A stretch of DNA of 64,000 nucleotides from Curtobacterium sp. MR_MD2014. Its GTDB lineage: Bacteria > Actinomycetota > Actinomycetes > Actinomycetales > Microbacteriaceae. A program made the translations under genes and the position numbers. The notes under the pieces are model-generated. The model searched no databases, was not told the origin of the DNA, and saw nothing but the letters and a program-made list of their open reading frames with translations. Below, in pieces: positions 42,521 to 51,247 of this stretch. Where the stretch lies: the NCBI RefSeq assembly GCF_000772085.1, contig NZ_CP009755.1, forward strand, positions 682,001 through 746,000. The letters are read 5' to 3'. Every line of letters starts with the position of its first letter. Positions within the stretch are counted from its first letter, which is position 1.

Positions 42521-43411
42521 TCACTTGACCGCCCCGCCGAGTGCACCGGCGGAGATGTAGCGCTGGGCGACGATGAGGAGCACGGCCGCCGGCAGGGACG
42601 CGAGGACCGACGTCGCCATGACGGGTCCCCAGTCGGTGACGTTCGAGCCGATGTAGTTGTAGATGCCGAGCGTGATCGGTCGGACCGCATCGGTCGAGGT
42701 GAGCGTGAGCGCGATGAGGAAGTCGCCCCACGCGCCGAGGAACGTGAAGAGTGCCGCGGTGACGATGGCGTTGCGGCTGATCGGCAGCACGATCGACACG
42801 AAGGCACGCAGGTCGTTCGCCCCGTCGACGAGCGCGGCCTCGACCAGGCTCGGCGGGATCGACTCCATGAACGCCCGCATGAGCAGGATCGCGAAGGGCA
42901 CCTGCACGGCGCTGTCGGCCAGGATCAGCCCGACGTAGCTGTTGAGCAGCCCGACGTTGTTGAAGAGCGTGTACAGCGCGTTGGCGATCACGATGCCGGG
43001 GATCATCTGCGTGATGAGCAGCACGAGCAGGAACACCTTCGTGCCGCGCATCCGGAACCGGGCGAGGCCGTACGCCGCCGGGGTCGCGATCGCCAGCGTG
43101 AGCAGGACGGTGCCGAGGCCGATGATCATGCTCGACACGAAGTTCTGCCCCTGCTGGGCGAAGGCCGCCCGGTAGCCGGCGAACGTCGGGTTCCACGGGA
43201 ACCAGGTCGCGGTGGCGGCTCCCGAGGTCGCCTGGAGGCTCGTGTTCACCATCCAGTACACGGGGAAGACCATGATCGCGAGGAACACGATCCCGAGGAT
43301 GGTGAACGGCAACCCCTTCGCGGTGCGGCGCGGGCGGGGCGCTCGTGCGCTCCGCTTCGTCGTGATCGCGCGGGTGACGGTCACGGTCTGGTTCGCGAGT
43401 CCGACGCTCAT
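42521..43411 (-). CDS. carbohydrate ABC transporter permease (MalG type)
   Basis: A 296-residue CUT1 permease with six hydrophobic segments and the EAA loop EAALVDGANDLRAFVSIVLP. It ends in the usual short Gly/Ala tail GALGGAVK. The start ATG overlaps the stop of the MalF-type partner (ATGA at 43408-43411). It is followed after 49 bases by the ThuA-like gene. Operon logic: imports the sugar that ThuA/Gfo-type enzymes then oxidise. Confidence 0.94.
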   Translation of the reverse strand: MSVGLANQTVTVTRAITTKRSARAPRPRRTAKGLPFTILGIVFLAIMVFPVYWMVNTSLQATSGAATATWFPWNPTFAGYRAAFAQQGQNFVSSMIIGLGTVLLTLAIATPAAYGLARFRMRGTKVFLLVLLITQMIPGIVIANALYTLFNNVGLLNSYVGLILADSAVQVPFAILLMRAFMESIPPSLVEAALVDGANDLRAFVSIVLPISRNAIVTAALFTFLGAWGDFLIALTLTSTDAVRPITLGIYNYIGSNVTDWGPVMATSVLASLPAAVLLIVAQRYISAGALGGAVK

Positions 43412-44358
43412 TCGTCGACCGCCTTCCGGGAGATCGCGATGTAGACCATCGCGAAGACGAACGAGACGACGATGAGCACGTTGCTCACCGCGGCTCCGAT
43501 GCCGAACTGGAAGTTGATGAACGACTGGTGGTAGGCGTTCGTGGCGAGCGTCTGCGTCGAGTTCGCGGGACCGCCGCCGGTCAGGCCGAGGATGATGTCG
43601 ACGACCTTCAGCGTGTAGACGACCCCGAGCACGATGACCACGCTCACGACGCTCCGGATGCTCGGCCAGGTGATGTACCAGAACGCCTTGACGCCGGTGG
43701 CACCGTCGAGGGCGCCCGCTTCGTAGAGCTCCGGCGGGACGGACTGCAGCCCGCTGTACAGGATCGTCGTGTTGAAGGGGATGCCGAGCCAGACGTTCAC
43801 GCCGATGACGGCGATGAGGGCCAGGCTCGGGCTGACCAGCCACGGCACGGGGCCGATGCCGACGACGCCGAGCAGCTGGTTCAGCGCACCGCTGTCCTGG
43901 TCGAGCAGCCACTTCCACACCGCGCTCGAGGCGATGAGGGGGAGCAGCCACGGCAGGAGCAGCAGGCCGCGCAGGAAGCCCGACAGCGGGAAGTGCCGCC
44001 GGAAGAACAGCGCGAGGCCGAGGCCGAGGACGAACTGCAGGACGATCGAGCCCGCGGTGAACAGGGCGGTGTTGACGACGCTGGTCGTGAAGACGCTGCT
44101 CGAGAAGACCGCGATGTAGTTGCCGAGGCCGACCCAGGGGGCCTCGCCGGTGAAGAAGGTCTTCGTCGTGTAGTCCTGGAACGACATCAGGATGTTCTTG
44201 ACCACGGGGTAGCCGAAGAACAGGGCCACGAACACCGCGGCCGGCACGACGAACAGCCAGCGGGTGATGGACGACCGGATGCGCGCGCGGCGCTGTCCGG
44301 GGCGGGCGGGGGCCGCGGGCGTCGTCGCCCGGGGCCGGATCTGCGTGGAGGCGCTCAT
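43408..44358 (-). CDS. carbohydrate ABC transporter permease (MalF type)
   Basis: A 316-residue CUT1 permease. A basic, Pro/Ala-rich N-terminal 35 residues leads into six spans, with the EAA-type loop YEAGALDGATGVKAFWYITWP (EAG in place of EAA). It is preceded by an intercistronic hairpin that separates it from the binding-protein gene. No ATPase gene is in this operon, so it probably uses a shared MsiK/MsmK-type ATPase encoded elsewhere. Confidence 0.94.
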   Translation of the reverse strand: MSASTQIRPRATTPAAPARPGQRRARIRSSITRWLFVVPAAVFVALFFGYPVVKNILMSFQDYTTKTFFTGEAPWVGLGNYIAVFSSSVFTTSVVNTALFTAGSIVLQFVLGLGLALFFRRHFPLSGFLRGLLLLPWLLPLIASSAVWKWLLDQDSGALNQLLGVVGIGPVPWLVSPSLALIAVIGVNVWLGIPFNTTILYSGLQSVPPELYEAGALDGATGVKAFWYITWPSIRSVVSVVIVLGVVYTLKVVDIILGLTGGGPANSTQTLATNAYHQSFINFQFGIGAAVSNVLIVVSFVFAMVYIAISRKAVDE

Positions 44359-44381
44359 GTCAGGTCCTTCCGTCAGGGAAC

Positions 44382-44409
44382 GGGGAGCCGGTCTCGCGAC
44401 CGGCTCCCC
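44382..44409 (-). terminator. intercistronic hairpin between binding protein and permeases
   Basis: Perfect 12-base arms (GGGGAGCCGGTC and complement) with a 4-base loop, 7 bases after the binding-protein stop. It probably stabilises or partly terminates the mRNA so that the binding protein is made in excess over the permeases, as in the malE-malF gap of enteric bacteria. Confidence 0.7.
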
Positions 44410-44416
44410 GGCTCCG

Positions 44417-45655
44417 CTACTGGTTCTGCGACTGCGCCTGCTCGAGCGCCTGCTCGGGGTCGGCCTTGCCGGTCAGTGCGAGCTGCACGGCGGTGTAGAT
44501 CCTCGTGGCGGCCTTGGGCCAGTCCGGTCCGAGCTCGGCCGTCCGGGCCCGGGCGGTCTGCACGGTGGTGACGAACGAGGCCACGTCGGCGTGGTCCTCC
44601 GCCCACTTCTTGCCGACCTCGATGTTGGTGGGCACGTTGCCGCTGACCCCGGCCAGGACGGCCTGCATCTTGTCGCTGTTCAGGCACCCGACGAACTTGC
44701 CGGCGAGCTGCATCGTGTCCTTGTTCCCGGTCTGCGGGACGGTGAAGGCCTCGCCGCCGAGCGGGGCGACGGTCTCGGACCCGGTGCGCGTCGGGATCGG
44801 GACGCTGTCGAACTCCAGGTCCTTCGCCTTCTTGAGCGCCGGTAGCTGCCACGGACCGTTGATCATCATCGCGGCCTTGCCGGCGATGAACTGGTTGTTG
44901 ACGTCGGCCTGCGCCCAGTTGATCGAGCTCTTCGACATCGAGCCGTCGTCCTGCAGGTCCTGCACGAGCTGCAGCGCCTGCGCGGCCTCGGGCGTCGCGA
45001 TGTCCTTCTCGTCGCCGCCGTTCGACCAGAAGAACGGCAGGAACTGCCAGGTGCCCTCGTAGGTGTTGATGTTGCTCATCGCGAAGCCGTACGTCGACCC
45101 GTTCGTGAGCTTCTTCGCGGCTTCCTTGAGCTCGTCCCACGTCTTGGGCGGCTGGACACCTGCCTCGTCGAGCAGCTTCTTGTTGTAGTACAGCGCGATG
45201 GAGTTCGTGTTCGGCTGCAGCCCGTAGAGCTTGCCCTCGAACGTGTTCGCGCCCTTCACGCCGGGGACGTCGTCGTCCGCGTCGAGGCCGTAGTCGGCGA
45301 GGTCGGACAGCGCCCCGGACGAGGCGATCTGCTGCACGTCGGGGTTGTCGAGCATGAGCACGTCGGGCAGGGTGCGCGACGACGCCTGCTGCAGGACCTT
45401 CGAGATGAGGCCGGCGCCGGCGACGTGGTTGATCTTCACCTCGACGCCGACGTCCTTCGCGCACTGCTGGTACACGGGGTCGTAGTTGGCGTCGTAGTAG
45501 TCCTCGATCGTGAGGGTCTTGCCGCCGCCGCCGGACGACGATGCGTTGCCGGAGCCGGAGCACCCGGCCAGGACGAGGGGGACCGTCGCGACGATCGCGG
45601 CGGCGCCGACGAGGGCGCGGCCCCGGCGGGACGTGGAGCGGAAACCAGGCTTCAT
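44417..45655 (-). CDS. lipoprotein sugar-binding protein of ABC transporter
   Basis: A 412-residue extracytoplasmic solute-binding protein of family 1. The signal peptide ends in a lipobox (VPLVLAGCSGSG), and the mature body begins with TLTIEDYYDANYDPVYQQC and carries the usual hinge motifs (GALSDLADYG; MMINGPWQLPAL). ATG 45655 was chosen because a purine-rich GAAGAGAAGAG lies upstream. First gene of the Thu-like operon; its promoter region holds the tandem LacI-type operators. The bound sugar cannot be read from sequence. Confidence 0.93.
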   Translation of the reverse strand: MKPGFRSTSRRGRALVGAAAIVATVPLVLAGCSGSGNASSSGGGGKTLTIEDYYDANYDPVYQQCAKDVGVEVKINHVAGAGLISKVLQQASSRTLPDVLMLDNPDVQQIASSGALSDLADYGLDADDDVPGVKGANTFEGKLYGLQPNTNSIALYYNKKLLDEAGVQPPKTWDELKEAAKKLTNGSTYGFAMSNINTYEGTWQFLPFFWSNGGDEKDIATPEAAQALQLVQDLQDDGSMSKSSINWAQADVNNQFIAGKAAMMINGPWQLPALKKAKDLEFDSVPIPTRTGSETVAPLGGEAFTVPQTGNKDTMQLAGKFVGCLNSDKMQAVLAGVSGNVPTNIEVGKKWAEDHADVASFVTTVQTARARTAELGPDWPKAATRIYTAVQLALTGKADPEQALEQAQSQNQ

Positions 45656-45749
45656 TGCACTGCTCTTCTCTTCGCGGATGCGGGGAAGGACACGGTGCGT
45701 CGACTCCACTGACGTCGTCGTCGCGGTGGTCCTGGGGCGAGAAGCTAAC

Positions 45750-45781
45750 AGAAAAGCGCTTCACCTGTAAAGCGCTTTTCT
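45750..45781. promoter_or_regulatory. paired AAAGCGCTTT operators in the LacI divergon
   Basis: A 32-base inverted repeat with perfect 12-base arms AGAAAAGCGCTT / AAGCGCTTTTCT. Each arm itself contains an AAAGCGCTTT-type palindrome, the hallmark of LacI-family operators; the right one (45769-45778) is perfect. A candidate -10 box TATGCT for the LacI gene is at 45798-45803, so the operator would overlap its -35 region. Confidence 0.85.
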
Positions 45782-45902
45782 GGTTCCGGTGCGGGTCTAT
45801 GCTCGTGACCACCGCAGTGCACGCGGAGCAGGACGGCACCGTCGCCGGCCTGCCGCCGGACGTGCACGGAACCCGACGGTGCCGATCGATCAGGAGGGGC
45901 CG

Positions 45903-46922
45903 ATGGCCACGATGCAGCAGGTCGCCGACCGCGCCGGCGTCTCCATCGCGACGGTGTCGTTCGTGGTGAACGGCACGAAGTACGTCACGCCGGCGACGAC
46001 GGCGAAGGTCACCGCGGCGATGCGCGAGCTGAAGTTCCGCGGCAACGTCGTGGCGCGCGCGCTCGCCAGCCGGCGGACGCGGATCATCGCCCTGCTCTTC
46101 CCGACGACGGGCAACCGCTTCAGCCCGACCACGTCCGAGTTCTTCATGAACGCCGCGGAGCGGGCCTCCGAGCGCGGGTACCACCTGGTGCTCTGGCCCG
46201 TCGACCCGGCCGGCGACGACCTCGACGACCTCGTCTCCGGCGGTCTCGTCGACGGCGTCGTCCTCATGGAGGTGCGGATGGACGACCCGCGCGTGGTCAA
46301 GCTGTCCGAGCTCGGGGTGCCCTTCACCCTGATCGGCCGGACGCGCGACGCGGACGAGCTGCCGTACGTGGACATCGACTTCGAGACCACCATCGAGGAC
46401 GGACTCGACCACCTGCAGGGTCTCGGCCACCGGCGCTTCGGGCTCGTGCTCGAGAGCCTCGAGGGCACACCGATGGCCGGGTACGCACCGCACCTGCGGG
46501 TCGAGGACACCTTCCGCCGCTCGGTCGCCGAGCGCGGCGGTGCGGGAACGATCGTGTACGCCGGCCCCGGGAGCGAGGGCGGTCGCGACGCCGCCCGACG
46601 CCTGCTCGAGGCGGACCCGGACGTCACCGCGGTGCTCGTGATGAAGGACGACTCGTCCGCCGGTCTGCTGGTCGGTCTCTACGGCGCGGGTCGTAGGGTG
46701 CCTGATGACGTCTCGGTGCTCAGCATCGCGTCGTCGGCCGCAGCGGGGGACCAGCACCACCCCCGCCTGTCGACGATGATCGCGCCCGGTCGCGAGCTCG
46801 GCGTGCGCGCGGCCGACGCGCTGATCGACCGCCTCGACGGCACGTCCGTCGAGCTCCCGCACTTCCTGCTGCCCTGCGTGCTCCGCCCCGCCGAGTCGAC
46901 GGCCCCCGCACCCACCCGCTGA
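45903..46922 (+). CDS. LacI-family transcriptional regulator
   Basis: A 339-residue repressor. The helix-turn-helix is at the very N-terminus (MQQVADRAGVSIATVSFVVNGTKYVTPATTAKV), followed by a periplasmic-binding-protein-like sugar-sensing domain (IIALLFPTTGNRFSP ... VDGVVLMEVRMDDPRV ... GLDHLQGLGHRRFGLVLE). AGGAGG lies 5-6 bases before ATG 45903. It is divergent from the Thu-like operon and probably binds the AAAGCGCTTT pair between them. It is also upstream of a second ABC operon, but the terminator at 46940 separates the two. Confidence 0.94.
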   Translation: MATMQQVADRAGVSIATVSFVVNGTKYVTPATTAKVTAAMRELKFRGNVVARALASRRTRIIALLFPTTGNRFSPTTSEFFMNAAERASERGYHLVLWPVDPAGDDLDDLVSGGLVDGVVLMEVRMDDPRVVKLSELGVPFTLIGRTRDADELPYVDIDFETTIEDGLDHLQGLGHRRFGLVLESLEGTPMAGYAPHLRVEDTFRRSVAERGGAGTIVYAGPGSEGGRDAARRLLEADPDVTAVLVMKDDSSAGLLVGLYGAGRRVPDDVSVLSIASSAAAGDQHHPRLSTMIAPGRELGVRAADALIDRLDGTSVELPHFLLPCVLRPAESTAPAPTR

Positions 46923-46939
46923 CCCGCGCGGCCACGCCT

Positions 46940-46983
46940 CGGACGGGAGGCACGTGGCGGGCCCGCACCGCGCCTCCCGTCCG
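46940..46983. terminator. palindromic terminator-like element (GACGGGAGG family, copy 7)
   Basis: CGGACGGGAGGC and GCCTCCCGTCCG arms with a partly paired 20-base centre, 18 bases after the LacI stop. Confidence 0.75.
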
Positions 46984-47082
46984 TCGCCTACTCAGGCTCC
47001 CTGTGCGGTCGCTCAGGCGCGCTTGGTTCTGTGGTGCCACGTGATCGCCGGGTGCTCGCGCACCCTTCGTCGAGGAGGACGG

Positions 47083-48402
47083 ATGGCAATCGACCGCAGG
47101 CTCTTCCTGCTCGGGGGCACGGGGGTGCTGCTGCTCGCCGGCTGCTCCACCCGGCCGGAGCGCACCACCGTCGAGCAGTGGCCCACCGACCCGCCCGAGG
47201 GTGACGTCACGATCAGCTGGTGGGCGGGGCAGGTGGCCTCGAAGGACGGCGGTGACCTCCGTCGCCGGTTGATCGCGGAGTTCCAGAAGGAGCACCCGAA
47301 CATCCGCGTGCGGATCGTCAGCGCCCCGAGCGACACCGACACGAACCGCACCAGCCTGACGACGCAGATCGCCGCGGGGAGCCCGACACCGGACGTGTAC
47401 CTGGGCGACGTCGCGTGGCCCGGGCAGTTCGCGAAGAACAAGCTCGCGACCCCGGTGAACCAGCTCGTCGGCGAGGACTTCTTCGAGCAGTTCCCCGAGG
47501 GACTCCGGCTGGCCGCCAGCGTCGACGGGACCTACTACATGTTCCCGCTCTACATCGACGAGTCGTTCTTCCTGTACCGGCAGGACCTGCTCGACAAGCA
47601 CGGGTTCCAGGTCCCGCGCTCGTGGGAGGAGGTCAAGGAGACCGCCGCGAAGCTCGTCGACACGGGCGACGTCGACTACGGGCTGGCGTTCCAGGGCGAC
47701 GTGTACGAGGGCCTCACCTGCAACGTCACCGAGTTCGTCGCCGACGCGGGCGGCTCGCTGCTCAACGACGACCTGACGAAGCCCGCGACCACGAGCTCGG
47801 AGACGAAGCGCGCCTTCGAGTTCATGCGGTCGCTCATCACCGACGGCGCCGCACCGCGCGCGACCCTGACGTACCAGGAGCAGGACACGAACGACGCCTT
47901 CGCAGGCGGTCGCGCCGCGTTCCTGCGCAACTGGTCGTACGCGTGGGGCATCGCCAACGGGCCGGACTCCGCGGTCGCGGGCAAGGTCGGTCTCGCCGCG
48001 CGCCCGACGTTCGACGGCACGGACGAGCACCACTCGACGATCGGTGGGTGGGGGAACTACATCAACCCGCACACCCAGCAGCCCGCGGCGGCGCTCACCT
48101 TCGCGGCCTGGATGTCGAGCGAGACGGCGCAGCAGTTCCTCACCCGCGAGGGCGGCGTCCTGCCGGCCCGCAGCGCGAGCCTGGTCAGCGACGACGCGAA
48201 GCGGCAGAACCGCCCGACGTACGACACCGCGGCGGGCATCACGCTCGTTCCCCGTCCGACCTCGACGGCGTACTACCCGAAGGTCTCGCAGGGCGTGTAC
48301 CAGAACGGCAACAGCATCCTCGGCGGGCAGGCCTCCGTCGACGGCGGCACCCGCGCGATGGCCTCCGCGATCTCGCTCGCCCTGACCGGGGACGCGCTGT
48401 GA
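47083..48402 (+). CDS. lipoprotein sugar-binding protein of ABC transporter, Tat-type signal
   Basis: A 439-residue extracytoplasmic solute-binding protein of family 1. The leader has a twin arginine directly before a hydrophobic stretch (DRRLFLLGG) and a lipobox (LLLAGCS), which suggests Tat export of a lipoprotein. Family motifs include ISWWAGQVASKDGGDLRRRLIAEFQKEHPNIRV and AGGRAAFLRNWSYAW. AGGAGG is 4-5 bases from ATG 47083. The first gene of an operon with two permeases but without ATPase or hydrolase genes. Substrate unknown. Confidence 0.92.
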   Translation: MAIDRRLFLLGGTGVLLLAGCSTRPERTTVEQWPTDPPEGDVTISWWAGQVASKDGGDLRRRLIAEFQKEHPNIRVRIVSAPSDTDTNRTSLTTQIAAGSPTPDVYLGDVAWPGQFAKNKLATPVNQLVGEDFFEQFPEGLRLAASVDGTYYMFPLYIDESFFLYRQDLLDKHGFQVPRSWEEVKETAAKLVDTGDVDYGLAFQGDVYEGLTCNVTEFVADAGGSLLNDDLTKPATTSSETKRAFEFMRSLITDGAAPRATLTYQEQDTNDAFAGGRAAFLRNWSYAWGIANGPDSAVAGKVGLAARPTFDGTDEHHSTIGGWGNYINPHTQQPAAALTFAAWMSSETAQQFLTREGGVLPARSASLVSDDAKRQNRPTYDTAAGITLVPRPTSTAYYPKVSQGVYQNGNSILGGQASVDGGTRAMASAISLALTGDAL

Positions 48403-49382
48403 GCGCCGGCACCGCGACGCGGACGCCGGCCGGCGCAGCCGAGGGACGGACTCCGCGGAGGAGGCCCGACGGGTACCGCCCGACGAGCGCTCGGTCGCGG
48501 ATGGAGCGCGTCCGTGCCCGGGGTGCGTGGGGCTTCGCCGCCCCGGCGCTCCTGGTCGTCGCCGCGGTCACGATCTTCCCGGTGGTGTACTCGATCGTCC
48601 TGAGCTTCGCGGACGTCGAGATCGGCTACGACGGCTTCACGATCCAGGGCTTCGGCCTCGGCAACTACGCGGCCCTGCTGCAGAGCGCCGACTGGTACCG
48701 GGCGCTCGGCTTCACGGTGCTGTACACGGTCGTCACGGTGTCCGTGGAGCTCGTCCTCGGCATGCTCGTCGCCCTGGTGCTCGAACGGCTGGGGGTCACC
48801 CGCGGCTGGATGCTCGCGCTGCTCCTCGTGCCGTGGTCGCTCGTGACGATCGTGAACGCACAGCTGTGGAAGTACATCTACGACTCGACCTACGGCGTCG
48901 CGACGTGGTTCTTCGGGCTGTTCGGCGACGCCCCGGTGATCCTCGGTGAACCGGTCCCCGCGATCACGGGTCTGATGGTCGCGGACATCTGGAAGACCAC
49001 GCCGTTCGTGGCGATCATCCTGCTCGCGGGCCTCGTCCAGATCTCGGAGGACCTCTACGAGGCCGCCGAGCTCGACGGGGCGAACGGGTGGCAGACGTTC
49101 TGGCGCGTCGTCGTCCCGCAGCTGGCGCCGACCCTGACGATCGCGGTCCTGTTCCGCGTGCTGCAGGCGTTCGGCGTCTTCGACCTGCCGTTCGTGCTGA
49201 CGAACGGCGGACCGGGCACCACGACCCAGTCGCTCGCGATCATGGGCTACAAGGTGCTCTTCCAGGACATCAACATCGGACCGGGCGCAGCGATCGCGAC
49301 CAGCACCGCGGTCATCGTGGCCGTCGGGTGCCTGCTCTTCCTGCGGGCGTTCCGGAACCAGGCGAAGGGAGGGGATGCCTGA
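48399..49382 (+). CDS. carbohydrate ABC transporter permease (MalF type)
   Basis: A 327-residue CUT1 permease with six spans. Its hydrophilic N-terminal 45 residues are Arg-rich (RTPRRRPDGYRPTSARSRMERVRAR). The EAA loop is YEAAELDGANGWQTFWRVVVP. GTG 48399 overlaps the stop of the binding-protein gene (GTGA), so translation is coupled. Its own stop overlaps the next ATG by one base. Confidence 0.94.
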   Translation: MSAGTATRTPAGAAEGRTPRRRPDGYRPTSARSRMERVRARGAWGFAAPALLVVAAVTIFPVVYSIVLSFADVEIGYDGFTIQGFGLGNYAALLQSADWYRALGFTVLYTVVTVSVELVLGMLVALVLERLGVTRGWMLALLLVPWSLVTIVNAQLWKYIYDSTYGVATWFFGLFGDAPVILGEPVPAITGLMVADIWKTTPFVAIILLAGLVQISEDLYEAAELDGANGWQTFWRVVVPQLAPTLTIAVLFRVLQAFGVFDLPFVLTNGGPGTTTQSLAIMGYKVLFQDINIGPGAAIATSTAVIVAVGCLLFLRAFRNQAKGGDA

Positions 49383-50230
49383 TGCCCCGTCAACGTGTCC
49401 GCAAGGGCTGGCGGAAGTGGGTCAACACCGTCAACGTCAGCGGTGTCGTCATCGCCGTGCTCACCGCGCTGCCGCTCTACTGGCTCGTCTCGACCTCGCT
49501 CAAGCCGTCGTCGGAGATCGCCCAGTCGCCGCCGACCGTCGTGCCGCAGTCGCTGACGTTCGACAACTTCGTCGTGGCCTTCCGCGACAACGCCCTCGGG
49601 CAGTACATGGTGAACAGCATCGTGGTGTCGGTGGCGACGACGGTCATCGTGCTCGCGCTGTCCTTCCTCGCCGGGTACGCCCTCGCCGGGCGGTGGATCA
49701 AGGGCCGCACGGCGATCATGACCTCGCTGCTCATGCTGTCGGTCTTCCCGGCGATCGCGGTCCTGACGCCGCTGTACCTGCTCGAGCGGAACCTCGGGCT
49801 GCTCAACTCGTACCCGGGCCTGGTCGTGCCGTACGTCGCGTTCAACCTGCCCTTCGCCATCTGGATCATGCGCAACTACCTGCAGGGGATCCCCTCGACC
49901 ATCGAGGAGGCCTCCGAGATCGACGGCGCCGGCGCCTGGCGCACCGTGCTGTCGGTGATCCTGCCCATGGCGAAGCCCGGGCTCTTCACCGTCGGGGTGT
50001 TCACCTTCACGGCGTCGTGGAGCGAGTTCCTCATGGCGCTCACCTTCAACAGCGAGAACTCGTTCCGGACCATCCCGGTCGGCATCGCCCTGTTCGGGAC
50101 CCAGTTCACCGTGCCGTTCGCGCAGATCTTCGCGGCGAGCGTCGCCGCGACGATCCCGATCGTCATCCTCGTGCTGGTGTTCCGCCGCTCGATCGTCTCC
50201 GGGCTCACCAGCGGAGCGGTCAAGGGGTGA
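49382..50230 (+). CDS. carbohydrate ABC transporter permease (MalG type)
   Basis: A 282-residue CUT1 permease with six spans, EAA loop EEASEIDGAGAWRTVLSVILP and the C-terminal GLTSGAVKG tail. TGATG overlap with the upstream permease. It ends the operon, which is closed by a 52-base palindromic terminator. Confidence 0.94.
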   Translation: MPRQRVRKGWRKWVNTVNVSGVVIAVLTALPLYWLVSTSLKPSSEIAQSPPTVVPQSLTFDNFVVAFRDNALGQYMVNSIVVSVATTVIVLALSFLAGYALAGRWIKGRTAIMTSLLMLSVFPAIAVLTPLYLLERNLGLLNSYPGLVVPYVAFNLPFAIWIMRNYLQGIPSTIEEASEIDGAGAWRTVLSVILPMAKPGLFTVGVFTFTASWSEFLMALTFNSENSFRTIPVGIALFGTQFTVPFAQIFAASVAATIPIVILVLVFRRSIVSGLTSGAVKG

Positions 50231-50270
50231 CGTCCGCAGCCTCGGTGACCGCGGACCGGTCGCCGGCCCC

Positions 50271-50322
50271 GTGACGGACGGGAGGCCCGTGGCGATCCCG
50301 CCACGGGCCTCCCGTCCGTCAC
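50271..50322. terminator. palindromic bidirectional terminator-like element (GACGGGAGG family, copy 8)
   Basis: Perfect 24-base arms with a 4-base loop ATCC, 40 bases after the permease stop and 43 bases from the end of the convergent small gene. Confidence 0.85.
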
Positions 50323-50365
50323 CCGGCCGGTACGCGCTCGTCGCGGCCCGGACGGTGCCGTGCCG

Positions 50366-50518
50366 TCAGCGACGTGCGTCGCGCGCGGTGTCGGTGAAGA
50401 AGTCGGCGTACAGGCCGTTCGCGTCCTGCAGCTCGCCGTACTTCCACCGCTTGCGCATCCGGCGGAACGTCTCGATGCGCACCGGGTCGATGCCCGGCTC
50501 GGACTGGTACGAACCCAT
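50366..50518 (-). CDS. 50-residue hypothetical protein
   Basis: A small, basic, probably helical cytoplasmic protein (IDPVRIETFRRMRKRWKYGELQDANG). GGGGAGGA lies just before ATG 50518, a very good ribosome site, which supports a real gene despite the short length. It follows the MarR gene on the same strand after 161 bases. I do not recognise it. Confidence 0.7.
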   Translation of the reverse strand: MGSYQSEPGIDPVRIETFRRMRKRWKYGELQDANGLYADFFTDTARDARR

Positions 50519-50679
50519 GGTTCCTCCCCGTTTCCCTGATCCACCCCCGTGTGGGGGTACCCAGTGGTGACGGTACGGGCACGGCGACTCCGCGTCCGGC
50601 AAGATAGGTCGGGAAGTTACCTAACTGCGCTTGTTGGACAAACGTTCGAGCAGGGTCCTCGGCCGCCCGTAGCCTGCCG

Positions 50680-51126
50680 TCAGGGGGTCGGAGCGCCGTA
50701 CTCGAGCGCCTCGATCACACGATCGATCACGCGGACGTACCGCGTGATCTCGCGCTCGGAGAAGGAGGACAGGAGCTCGTGCAGGTGCTCGTTCGTACTG
50801 TCCATCGCCGCGGCGTAGGCGCGCTGCGTGTCCGGCGTGAGCTCGATGAACCGGCTGCGGCCGTCCTCCGGGTTCGGCACGCGGCACAGGTGCCCGGCGC
50901 GTTCGAGCCGGTCGACCGTCCCGGTGACCGCCGGGCCCGTCAGGCCGAGGTGCGACACGAGGTCCTTCACCCGGACCGTCCGGTCGGCCGCGGCGGCGCG
51001 GGCGACGAACTGCAGGACCGTGAGGTCCGAGCCGGAGACGGAGAGGCGTTCGCGCAGTCGGCCGCGGAGGGCACCCATCGCGGCTTCGAGCCGGGTGATC
51101 GCCGCCGTCAGGTCGATCTCACTCAC
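50680..51126 (-). CDS. MarR-family transcriptional regulator
   Basis: A 148-residue winged-helix regulator. The DNA-binding part is VRVKDLVSHLGLTGPAVTGTVDRLERAGHLCRVPNPEDGRSRFIELTP (about residues 50-100), a textbook MarR wing with the DxRS motif, flanked by dimerisation helices. GTG 51126 was chosen because GGAGGGGG lies 7 bases upstream. It is divergent from an AraC-family gene; the TATCCGGATA palindrome between them is a candidate operator. Confidence 0.92.
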   Translation of the reverse strand: MSEIDLTAAITRLEAAMGALRGRLRERLSVSGSDLTVLQFVARAAAADRTVRVKDLVSHLGLTGPAVTGTVDRLERAGHLCRVPNPEDGRSRFIELTPDTQRAYAAAMDSTNEHLHELLSSFSEREITRYVRVIDRVIEALEYGAPTP

Positions 51127-51189
51127 GTGGTCGCCCCCTCCGTGCGCATTGGTCGTGCGCGACATTACGCGGCACCCACCCCAGAACCG

Positions 51190-51199
51190 TATCCGGATA
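51190..51199. promoter_or_regulatory. TATCCGGATA palindrome in the MarR/AraC divergon
   Basis: A perfect 10-base palindrome in the 121-base gap between the divergent starts, set in AT-richer sequence (CCGTATCCGGATAACG). Confidence 0.45.
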
Positions 51200-51247
51200 A
51201 CGAGGAAGCATGCGCCATCTGGACAGAGCCACGCCGACGGACCTGCC

